Positions 1 through 4,981 of a DNA stretch of 5,770 nucleotides are shown piece after piece. The DNA is taken from contig USNA01000073.1 of assembly GCA_900555955.1 (NCBI GenBank), positions 1 to 5,770 of the forward strand, written 5' to 3'. Every line of letters starts with the position of its first letter. The first letter of the stretch is position 1. The notes under the pieces are model-generated. The model ran no database searches, was not told the DNA's origin, and worked only from the letters and a program-made list of their open reading frames with translations. A program made the translations under genes and the position numbers. This stretch comes from an uncultured Collinsella sp. (GTDB lineage: Bacteria; Actinomycetota; Coriobacteriia; Coriobacteriales; Coriobacteriaceae).

Positions 1-393
1 CTTTGCCCCCGCGCGGACCGCGCGAAGTATGAGCTCGCCCACGCCATAGGTCGAAGCCGCAAGCGCCGCCGATTTCGTGCAGGGTGAATACCCAATACCC
101 GCCGCCTCGGCCATCTCAATTACAGCCGAGTCGTGCTCGTCGTCCACCAGCATCCGGGCAGACACGCGATAGTCCAAGGGGCCTGCAACCTCACAGGTCG
201 AGAGCTCGCCACCGCGCGCGGCGATGGCATCGAGCGTTCCCTCGCCACCATCTGCCAGCGGCAAAGCGCCCAGCTCGGCATCGGGCCACACACGGCGCAC
301 GCCTTCGGCAACGGCCTCCTCCGCCTGCGCACTCGACACGCTGCCCTTGAAGGAGTCGGTCGCCAGCAGCACACGGCGGGGCCGCCGCCGCAC
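1..393 (-). CDS. Glycerate kinase, N-terminal part (runs off the left edge)
   Basis: Glycerate kinases of this family phosphorylate glycerate with ATP to phosphoglycerate in the cytoplasm, feeding glycolysis. Visible are the family's N-terminal signature TDSFKGSVSS (residues 12-21 from the GTG at 393), the glycine-rich PLADGGEGT motif (about 45-53), the AVIEMAEAAGIG segment and STYGVGELI near the window edge. About 131 residues are present out of a usual length near 370-380, so the C-terminal two thirds lie outside the window. The start is uncertain. GTG at 393 and GTG at 372 are the only nearby candidates and neither has a convincing ribosome binding site. The frame stays open upstream, without a stop, through the C-terminal half of TadA, so the kinase may be the second half of a TadA fusion or translationally coupled to it. 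Family assignment is firm; the start is not. Confidence 0.88.
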   Translation of the reverse strand, partial: MRRRPRRVLLATDSFKGSVSSAQAEEAVAEGVRRVWPDAELGALPLADGGEGTLDAIAARGGELSTCEVAGPLDYRVSARMLVDDEHDSAVIEMAEAAGIGYSPCTKSAALAASTYGVGELILRAVRAGAK

Positions 394-498
394 GGGGCCA
401 AAGTCGACCGTCTCGTCGGCGAGATCTCCAACACCCGCGAGCGCCTCGGCGTGAGCCGCATGCGCCTCAAGGTTCAAACCGCAACCGACGCCGTCGAC

Positions 499-946
499 AC
501 CGCGCAGGCCAGCAAAATAGCTGCTCAGCACTTCACGGCACTCGCCTGCCAGCACGCCGGCGGTCACATTAAACCGATGGTTCAGGCGCGAATCGGCATT
601 GAGGTCGTACAGCGAACCCAGCGCGCCCTCCTTGGCATCGGTCGCAGCGCCCCACGCGCGCGTTAACCATAAGCCCCGCGCACATACAGCAGGGCTCGAG
701 CGTCACGTAAACCGTGCAATCGGAAAGGCGCCAGCGTCCAAGCGTCTGAGCGGCGGCACACAGGGCCAAAAATTCGGCATGCGCCGAAGGATCCTGGTCG
801 AGTTCGCGGCGATTATGCGCCCTCGCGACAATCTCGCCCGCGCGTACCACCACGGCACCAATCGGTACCTCGCCCACCGCAGCAGCGGCGCGAGCCTCCG
901 CCAGCGCCTCGCGCATGAACTTCTCGTCGATTTCGGTGATCGTCAT
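499..946 (-). pseudogene. tadA: tRNA adenosine(34) deaminase TadA, interrupted by a frameshift
   Basis: TadA converts adenosine to inosine at the wobble base of tRNA-Arg(ACG). From ATG 946, preceded by AGGGAAGG at 953-960, the protein shows PIGAVVV (28-34), the zinc/catalytic HAE (H56, E58), and PCCMC (C86, C89 as zinc ligands). The reading then breaks after NARVGRC. This frame ends at a stop at 569-571 with about 25 unrelated residues. The expected continuation (GAATDAKEGALGSLYDL, then LNHRF and ECREVLSSYFAGLRG) lies in another minus-strand frame from about 650 to 499. Compared with the family pattern GRVVFGARDAK, about 11 bases seem to be missing near 643, a length that accounts for the frame change. 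An upstream ATG at 997 is in frame, but it abuts the tRNA gene and lacks a ribosome binding site. The cause may be a true mutation or a sequence/assembly error. The gene is normally essential, so an error or a second copy is likely. Confidence 0.8.
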
Positions 947-961
947 CGTTCGCCTTCCCTG

Positions 962-987
962 TTGCAAATTCAAAACGATGCTATCAT
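962..987 (+). promoter_or_regulatory. Possible promoter of the tRNA-Ser gene
   Basis: A TATCAT box at 982-987 lies 10 bases before the mature 5' end of the tRNA, the right distance for a short 5' leader. TTGCAA at 962-967 is a reasonable -35 sequence, but the spacing to TATCAT is only 14 bases, so the -35 assignment is weak. The site overlaps the upstream region of the divergent tadA. Confidence 0.35.
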
Positions 988-997
988 TACGACTCAC

Positions 998-1087
998 GGA
1001 GAGATGGCAGAGCGGTTGAATGCGGCGGTCTTGAAAACCGTTGAGCGCGAGAGCGTTCCGGGGGTTCGAATCCCCCTCTCTCCGCCA
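998..1087 (+). tRNA. tRNA-Ser (anticodon UGA)
   Basis: The sequence folds as a type II tRNA. The acceptor stem is GGAGAGA (998-1004) with TCTCTCC (1077-1083), then discriminator G1084 and an encoded CCA (1085-1087). The T arm is GGGGG-TTCGAAT-CCCCC (1060-1076). The anticodon loop CTTGAAA (1030-1036) places TGA at 1032-1034, and the stem at 1025-1029 with 1037-1041 includes one G-U pair. A long variable arm (about 1042-1059) is typical of serine tRNAs. The anticodon reads UCA and related serine codons. The gene lies on the strand opposite its two neighbours and fills most of the gap between tetR and tadA. Confidence 0.97.
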
Positions 1088-1090
1088 CTT

Positions 1091-1675
1091 CTAGTGATGC
1101 ACCGGCGTCATGGTGCGCTCAAACAGCGCATCGACCACGTCGGCTATCTCGGGTCGACGCTCGAGATCGTGACCCGACTCCCACCAATTTGTGAACAGTC
1201 GAATAATGCCACCGGCGATAAACTCCGATGTCGTCTCGAGCGAAACGGGCGCCAGGGCATCTTCGGCAAGCGAGCTCATCACACGCTCGCGGATGGAACG
1301 CGCAATGCGGTCGCAAATCATGCCGGTCAGCATGCCCGACATGCTGCTGGCCAAAAGGTTATCCATGAGCTGCTCATGCGCCAGAATCATATTCATGGCA
1401 TCGTCAAAGACCTCATGGCGAAGCGCCCGTACGTCATCAAGCGGCTCCGCGTCCGCTGCATCGGTCCGGTTTTGCGGCAAGCCCGTCATAAGCTCATCGA
1501 TATAGAAGGCAAAGTAATCGTTTTTATCGCGAAAATGCTTATAGAACGTCGTGCGGCGAATCAGGGCACGGTCGCAAAGCATAGCAACCGTCAAATCCTC
1601 AAACCGATGCTCTTCCAATAGCTCGGTAAAGGCATCGAACAGGGCACGATAGGTTTTCTTGATGCGAAGGTCCAT
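1091..1675 (-). CDS. TetR/AcrR-family transcriptional regulator
   Basis: This is a 194-residue protein of normal TetR-family length. The N-terminal helix-turn-helix region is clear: RIKKTYRALFDAFTELL (helix 1, about residues 4-20), then EDLTVAMLCDRALIRRTTFYKHF with the recognition helix around TTFYKHF, then the KNDYF segment. The rest is a helical ligand-binding/dimerisation domain with no recognisable ligand signature; the overall look resembles DhaS-like regulators. I chose ATG 1675 (MDLRIKKT) because the family normally begins just before this sequence. ATG 1687 is an in-frame alternative, and a GAGG lies 12 bases before the chosen start. The gene is divergent from lemA, and its stop is only 3 bases from the opposite-strand tRNA-Ser, with no terminator visible between. 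Its target is unknown; autoregulation or lemA control is inferred from position only. Confidence 0.9.
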   Translation of the reverse strand: MDLRIKKTYRALFDAFTELLEEHRFEDLTVAMLCDRALIRRTTFYKHFRDKNDYFAFYIDELMTGLPQNRTDAADAEPLDDVRALRHEVFDDAMNMILAHEQLMDNLLASSMSGMLTGMICDRIARSIRERVMSSLAEDALAPVSLETTSEFIAGGIIRLFTNWWESGHDLERRPEIADVVDALFERTMTPVHH

Positions 1676-1727
1676 CCGTATCGCCATCCTCAAGGCGTAG
1701 ACAGCATTCCTTAATTTGTCGCATATC

Positions 1728-1765
1728 TTACACCTGTACCACCCGTTCCATATTGGTGCCTCCTT
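1728..1765 (-). other. Short leader frame with strong ribosome binding site upstream of tetR
   Basis: On the minus strand GGAAGGAGG is followed after seven bases by ATG (1749-1751) and a seven-codon frame, MERVVQV, ending at TAA (1728-1730). It is not in the tetR frame and ends about 52 bases before the chosen tetR start. The ribosome binding site is much better than that of tetR itself. It may be a translated leader peptide or a chance purine tract. There is no direct evidence of translation. Confidence 0.35.
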
Positions 1766-1795
1766 CCCGGTTGAAACATAACGCTTACCGGAAAG

Positions 1796-1825
1796 TTCGG
1801 CACCGCCAAAGGTTGCGGGTATACT
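1796..1825 (+). promoter_or_regulatory. Probable lemA promoter
   Basis: TATACT at 1820-1825 is a good -10 box lying 61 bases before the lemA start. The only -35 candidate at proper distance is the weak TTCGGC at 1796-1801 (18-base spacer). A second candidate, TG-T-TATACC (1831-1839), resembles an extended -10. Both lie inside a symmetric repeat (1818-1839). Confidence 0.5.
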
Positions 1826-1839
1826 AGATGTGTTATACC
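1818..1839. promoter_or_regulatory. Operator-like inverted repeat over the lemA promoter
   Basis: GGTATA (1818-1823) and TATACC (1834-1839) form a perfect inverted repeat with a 10-base spacer, covering the lemA -10 box. It lies in the divergent region between a tetR-family gene and lemA, where such regulators often bind. The arms are short and AT-rich promoter boxes can create such symmetry by chance, so assignment to the TetR protein is inference. Confidence 0.35.
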
Positions 1840-1886
1840 AACAACGGCCGGCGCTAGACGCCGCTGCCATTCGAAACGGAGACATC

Positions 1887-2438
1887 ATGCTTCCCGTCAT
1901 CATCGGTATCGTTGTTCTCGTTGTGATTGCCTGTGCCATCGCCGGCATCTACAACAACATGGTCACCAAGCGCAATCGCATCGATAACGCTTGGCAGAAC
2001 ATCGACACGCAGCTGCAGCGCCGCAACGACCTGATCCCTAACCTGGTCGAGACCGTCAAGGGCTACGCCAAGCACGAGCAGGACACGCTCGCCGCCGTAG
2101 TCAACGCACGCAACGCCGCCGTGAGCGCCACCACCCCCGAGGCCAAGATGGAAGCGGACAACGTGCTGACCGGTGCGCTGCGCCAGCTCTTTGCCGTCGC
2201 CGAGGCCTACCCCGACCTTAAGGCGAACACCAACTTTACGCAGCTCCAGTCCACGCTCGAGGACACCGAGAACAAGGTGAGCTACGCACGCCAGAGCTAC
2301 AACGATTGCGTGCTCAGCTACAACAACGCCATCCAGACGTTCCCGGCTGTTATCTTTGCCGGCATCTTCCAGTTTAAGGAGCGCCAGGGCTTCGAGGCAG
2401 CTGAAGCCACCCGCCAGGCACCGACCGTCAAGTTCTAA
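1887..2438 (+). CDS. LemA family membrane-anchored protein
   Basis: This 183-residue protein matches LemA in length and motifs. A single hydrophobic N-terminal segment (about residues 2-20, LPVIIGIVVLVVIACAIAG) is followed by the family core NRIDNAWQNIDTQLQRR and NDLIPNLVETVKGYAKHE. Later come ALRQLFAVAEAYPDLKAN, the YARQSYND segment and a C-terminal PAVIFAGIFQFKERQGF typical of the family. LemA proteins are anchored by the N terminus and form a long antiparallel helical bundle, probably outside the membrane; their molecular function is unknown. I chose ATG 1887 because it follows ACGGAG at a 5-6 base spacing and precedes the membrane segment directly; an earlier in-frame ATG at 1830 would add a non-hydrophobic tail inside the promoter region. 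The gene appears monocistronic, with its own promoter and terminator. Confidence 0.95.
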   Translation: MLPVIIGIVVLVVIACAIAGIYNNMVTKRNRIDNAWQNIDTQLQRRNDLIPNLVETVKGYAKHEQDTLAAVVNARNAAVSATTPEAKMEADNVLTGALRQLFAVAEAYPDLKANTNFTQLQSTLEDTENKVSYARQSYNDCVLSYNNAIQTFPAVIFAGIFQFKERQGFEAAEATRQAPTVKF

Positions 2439-2478
2439 CAATCACGGCCGAGTCTTAAGCCAGTTCATCAGCCCTTTG

Positions 2479-2512
2479 GGGCCCAAGGCACAAACCTTGG
2501 GCCCTTTTCTTA
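2479..2512 (+). terminator. Rho-independent terminator of lemA
   Basis: A perfect 10-bp stem GGGCCCAAGG (2479-2488) pairs with CCTTGGGCCC (2495-2504) around the loop CACAAA and is followed by TTTTCTTA. It lies 40 bases after the lemA stop. The opposite strand lacks a T-tract, so it acts for the plus strand. Confidence 0.93.
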
Positions 2513-2529
2513 TCCACGCACAACGCGCG

Positions 2530-2562
2530 GCAAAACATAAAGCGCGGCCTAAAAGGCCGCGC
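2530..2562 (-). terminator. Terminator-like hairpin for the minus strand (ilvE end)
   Basis: A perfect 8-bp stem GCGCGGCC (2542-2549) / GGCCGCGC (2555-2562) has a five-base loop. On the minus strand it is followed by TTTATGTTTT. It lies about 210 bases beyond the ilvE stop, past the large foldback, and probably ends ilvE transcription. Read on the plus strand it has no T-tract. Confidence 0.7.
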
Positions 2563-2590
2563 ACCATATTCAATTCAGCCAAGTAATCCC

Positions 2591-2602
2591 CTGTCGCGAC
2601 AG
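2591..2602. repeat. Perfect 12-bp palindrome
   Basis: CTGTCGCGACAG is fully self-complementary. It sits 12 bases outside the large foldback, in the lemA-ilvE gap. It could be a protein binding site or a remnant of the foldback element. No function can be assigned. Confidence 0.5.
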
Positions 2603-2614
2603 CGCCGAGCCGCA

Positions 2615-2739
2615 GGGCAGAGAGCAAGTTCCCTCCCAGCGCACTCCGCAGGACGCAAGAAGCCCTCGCCGCACGAAGTGCGCAGCGAGGACTTCTTGCA
2701 TGTCCGAGGACGCGCTGGGAGGGAACTTGCTCTCTGCCC
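2615..2739. repeat. Large foldback (inverted-repeat) element, about 125 bases
   Basis: The outer arms, 2615-2642 and 2712-2739, are perfect 28-bp inverted repeats, beginning GGGCAGAGAGCAAGTTCCCT on the left. Pairing continues inward after an interior loop. GGAC (2651-2654) pairs with GTCC (2702-2705), GCAAGAAG (2655-2662) with CTTCTTGC (2692-2699), CCTCGC (2664-2669) with GCGAGG (2685-2690), and CGCAC (2670-2674) with GTGCG (2678-2682) around a GAA loop. The whole stretch is thus one long hairpin with small bulges. It encodes no plausible protein and has no T-tract on either side. It begins 30 bases beyond the ilvE stop, so it would sit in the ilvE 3' untranslated RNA. It may be a MITE-like or REP-like genomic repeat, or a structured RNA. 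I see no clear target-site duplication, and only one copy is present here. Confidence 0.9.
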
Positions 2740-2769
2740 GGACGTGCTCGCCAAGAGCTGTAAGGCAAA

Positions 2770-3822
2770 TTACGCGACGGTGTAAACCCAGTTGTGCTTG
2801 TCCTCGACAGCACCGGACTGGATACCGGTCAGGGTCTCGCGAAGCTTCTTCATCACGGGGCCGATCTCGGTGTAGCCAGCCGGGAAGGTCACGGTCTCAT
2901 CGGCACCGTAGACCTTGTTGTCGATCTCGCCCACCGGAGAGATGACGGCAGCGGTGCCGCACAGGCCGCACTCCACAAAGGTGCCGGCCTTGACCTCAGC
3001 CCACTCGACGGGACGCTGGTCGACGGTCATGCCCAGGTCCTCAGCGACCTGAACGAGCGAGCGACGGGTGATGGAGGGCAGGATGGAGTCGGTGTGAGAC
3101 TGCGGAACGACGAGCGTGCCGTCCTCCTTCACGAACAGAACGTTCGCGCCACCGGTCTCCTCGACATAGGTGCGGGACTCGGAGTCGAGATACAGGTTCT
3201 CGGCATAACCCTCGCGATGGGCCTCCATCGTGGGCTTGAGGGACATGGCGTAGTTCAGGCCGGCCTTGATATTGCCGGTGCCGTGCGGTGCGGCGCGGTC
3301 GTACTCGGAAACGCGCAGCTTGACGGGCTTGAGGCCGCCCTTAAAGTACGGACCGACCGGGGTCACGAGAATGCGGAACGTGTACTCAGGAGCGGGAGCC
3401 ACGCCGATCACGTCACCGGAGCCGATCATAAACGGACGCACGTACAGGGTCGCACCGGAACCGAAGGGCGGAACCCAAGCGGCGTTGGCAGAAACGACCT
3501 GCTTGACGGCCTCAACAAACTTATCCTTGGGGAACGGGGGCATCTCGAGGCGCTGGGCAGAGTTATACATGCGCTCGGCGTTCATGTCGGGACGGAAGCA
3601 GACGATGCTGCCGTCCTCGGCGGTGTAGGCCTTCAGGCCCTCAAAGACCTCCTGGCAGTAATGGAAGATGCCACCGCACTCGGAGACATGCAGGGTGTGG
3701 TCGGTGGTCAGGCCGCCCTCGTCCCACTCGCCATCCTTCCAATGAGCCTCGTAGCTGTAATCGGTCTTCATGTAGCCAAAGCCGAGGCTACCCCAATCGA
3801 TATCCTTCTTCTCGACAGTCAT
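2770..3822 (-). CDS. ilvE: Branched-chain amino acid aminotransferase
   Basis: IlvE is a PLP-dependent fold-type IV transaminase. It interconverts valine, leucine and isoleucine with their 2-oxo acids using glutamate/2-oxoglutarate, the last step of their synthesis. At 350 residues it matches the longer bacterial/eukaryotic BCAT subgroup. Visible are FHYCQEVFEGLKAY (53-66), LYVRPFMIGSG (126-136), the PLP-lysine segment GTGNIKAGLNYA with K186, the class IV signature VEETGGANVLFV (220-231) followed by ILPSITR (247-253), and ECGLCGTAAVISPV (284-297), which carries a CxxC (C285, C288) at the position of the redox CxxC of mammalian BCATs. ATG 3822 follows AAGGAG (3829-3834) at ideal spacing. The frame stays open back to ATG 3951, but that start has no ribosome binding site. 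The gene appears monocistronic, preceded by a leader of about 145 bases. Confidence 0.97.
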   Translation of the reverse strand: MTVEKKDIDWGSLGFGYMKTDYSYEAHWKDGEWDEGGLTTDHTLHVSECGGIFHYCQEVFEGLKAYTAEDGSIVCFRPDMNAERMYNSAQRLEMPPFPKDKFVEAVKQVVSANAAWVPPFGSGATLYVRPFMIGSGDVIGVAPAPEYTFRILVTPVGPYFKGGLKPVKLRVSEYDRAAPHGTGNIKAGLNYAMSLKPTMEAHREGYAENLYLDSESRTYVEETGGANVLFVKEDGTLVVPQSHTDSILPSITRRSLVQVAEDLGMTVDQRPVEWAEVKAGTFVECGLCGTAAVISPVGEIDNKVYGADETVTFPAGYTEIGPVMKKLRETLTGIQSGAVEDKHNWVYTVA

Positions 3823-3975
3823 ATGTCGCTCCTTACATACACAGTTGCATACTCGCGAACTCGCACGCAAGGACCGAGGCCGACCGCGTCGCAACGTCGC
3901 ACGCCCGGAGCGTAGAGCCGGACGGGACACGCGGGCAACACCAAAGCCCATGGCATATCGATTCGCATGCAGGAG

Positions 3976-4004
3976 ATTGTACTCCCCGTACGCGTCTGAT
4001 AAAA
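3976..4004 (-). promoter_or_regulatory. Probable ilvE promoter
   Basis: On the minus strand TACAAT (3976-3981) is a near-consensus -10 box, with TTTTAT (3999-4004) as a weak -35 at 17-base spacing. An AT-rich stretch lies directly upstream (about 4005-4050). Transcription would start near 3968 and give a leader of about 145 bases before the ilvE start. That leader is GC-rich and can form local hairpins, but I see no T-box or other riboswitch hallmark. Confidence 0.5.
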
Positions 4005-4044
4005 CGCTTTTCTTTAACTAAGTAAAGTATTTTCATTTGACCGA

Positions 4045-4080
4045 AGCATAAAGGCCCGCCACCGCAATCGGTGACGGGCC
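4045..4080 (-). terminator. Terminator of the dedA-family gene
   Basis: GGCCCGCCACCG (4053-4064) and CGGTGACGGGCC (4069-4080) form a 12-base stem with loop CAAT. The single mismatch on the plus strand becomes a G-U pair in minus-strand RNA, and the minus strand continues with TTTATGCTT. It lies 30 bases beyond the dedA stop and upstream of the ilvE promoter. Confidence 0.78.
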
Positions 4081-4110
4081 TCAACGACACAGTTTGTGCG
4101 CTGCCTCGAG

Positions 4111-4758
4111 CTATGCGTTCTTTTTGCCCAGTTTAGCCTTAACCAAGCCGACCACGGTCGGAATGATCGACACGGCGACGATGCCGATAATCAGCAGCTC
4201 AAAGTGCTCCTGCACAAAGGGAATGCCACCAAAGAAGTAGCCCAGCAGCGTAAAGACCGTCGACCAGGTAATGCCGCCCAGCACGTTAAAGACGACAAAG
4301 TTGCGCCAGTGCATGCCGCCCATGCCGGCGATAAAAGGCACAAAGGTGCGGATAAACGGGAAGAAGCGACCCAGGAAGATGGCCAGGTGGCCCCACTTGT
4401 CCAAGAAATCCTCGGACTTTTTAATGCGCTCGGGCGTCATGGCCTTAACCTTGCCCGAAGCGATGATCTTGCGGCCAAAGAAGTGACCGATCATAAAGTT
4501 GCACTGATCGCCCAGGATGGCTGCGGCCCATGCGGTGGCCAGAAGCGCCACGATGTTAAAGCCGCCGTTATGGGCAAAGAAGCCCGAGGCAAACAGCAGC
4601 GAATCGCCGGGAAGGAACGGGAAGAACACCACGCCTGTCTCGATAAAGATGATCAAGAACACGCAGCCGTAGGCCATAAGCGGGCCGGCGGCGATCCAGC
4701 TGGCAATCGCGGTGCGCGGATCCTTAAGCAGCTCGGCGATAAAATTGATGAAACCCAT
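4111..4758 (-). CDS. DedA family (SNARE-associated/VTT domain) membrane protein
   Basis: This 215-residue integral membrane protein belongs to the DedA superfamily, members of which act in membrane homeostasis and, in studied cases, flip lipids such as undecaprenyl phosphate or phosphatidylethanolamine. Which lipid this one handles cannot be told from sequence. The conserved re-entrant segment is clear: IIFIETGVVFFPFLPGDSLL (residues 36-55) with E40 and D52. Next come GDQCNFMIGHFFGR (83-96) and the second signature FLGRFFPFIRTFVPFIAG (128-145) with R131 and R137. Further hydrophobic segments lie at about 68-82, 155-178 and 187-206, ending in a basic tail (KAKLGKKNA). ATG 4758 follows GAGAGG at nine bases; the longer frame to 4842 would add a polar tail over the promoter region. 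The gene is divergent from cysE. Confidence 0.93.
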   Translation of the reverse strand: MGFINFIAELLKDPRTAIASWIAAGPLMAYGCVFLIIFIETGVVFFPFLPGDSLLFASGFFAHNGGFNIVALLATAWAAAILGDQCNFMIGHFFGRKIIASGKVKAMTPERIKKSEDFLDKWGHLAIFLGRFFPFIRTFVPFIAGMGGMHWRNFVVFNVLGGITWSTVFTLLGYFFGGIPFVQEHFELLIIGIVAVSIIPTVVGLVKAKLGKKNA

Positions 4759-4804
4759 GAAGTAAAACCTCTCAGTTGTGGGTGCGGATACGTCCAAGTT
4801 GACC

Positions 4805-4810
4805 AGTATA
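4805..4810 (-). promoter_or_regulatory. Probable -10 box of the dedA-family gene
   Basis: TATACT on the minus strand ends 46 bases before the chosen dedA start. No good -35 sequence is seen at 16-18 bases upstream. The identical hexamer serves as the likely -10 of lemA and cysE, which supports the call. Confidence 0.42.
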
Positions 4811-4934
4811 CGGTTGCGACGCGGCCATGCACACGACCGCACAAAAGTGTGACTTCATTACCAGCAAGTTTGCATAACTGACACCTGTCGTGCAAAGCCG
4901 CCAAGATTGTTCTTCCTAATCCCTAGCGAATCGC

Positions 4935-4940
4935 TATACT
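4935..4940 (+). promoter_or_regulatory. Probable -10 box of cysE
   Basis: TATACT at 4935-4940 lies 41 bases before the cysE start. The -35 region (about 4911-4917) is poor, so the promoter may be weak or activator-dependent. I recognise no cysteine-responsive operator in the 223-base dedA-cysE gap. Confidence 0.45.
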
Positions 4941-4981
4941 TTATTGAATCGCATTGCCATGGCGCTAAGGGAGGGCGGCCG

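Noticed and set aside
599..1621. 340-codon plus-strand frame
   Set aside because: It runs across the tRNA-Ser gene and opposite tadA and tetR. A real gene would not read through a complete tRNA, and the product matches no family.
1767..1791. CCGGT-N15-ACCGG inverted repeat in the tetR-lemA gap
   Set aside because: The arms are short and the spacer long. The GGTATA/TATACC repeat over the -10 box is a better operator candidate.
2591..2602. CTGTCGCGACAG as a LexA (SOS) box
   Set aside because: The E. coli-type box needs CTGT and ACAG eight bases apart; here they are four apart. It also does not fit the Gram-positive LexA consensus and is not near a promoter.
3884..3895. 12-base match GTTGCGACGCGG shared between the ilvE leader (minus strand) and 4813-4824 (plus strand)
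   Set aside because: In a GC-rich window of this size a 12-base match between the strands is expected by chance, and the two sites have different positions relative to their promoters.
2794..3915. Long open frame (373 codons) on the plus strand
   Set aside because: It lies opposite ilvE, whose protein is fully recognisable. The plus-strand translation is low-complexity (rich in G, L, H, D) with no known domain and is a mirror of the high-GC codon bias.
3823..3951. N-terminal extension of ilvE to ATG 3951
   Set aside because: The extra residues are arginine/serine-rich and unlike the family. The far ATG has no ribosome binding site, while ATG 3822 has AAGGAG at the right distance.
3823..3975. 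T-box riboswitch before ilvE
   Set aside because: I found neither a T-box-like conserved segment nor a terminator/antiterminator with a T-tract in the leader.
4012..4027. Imperfect palindrome CTTTA-N6-TAAAG upstream of the ilvE promoter as an operator
   Set aside because: The arms are only five bases of AT-rich sequence in an AT-rich stretch, with no regulator gene next to it. It is too weak to call.
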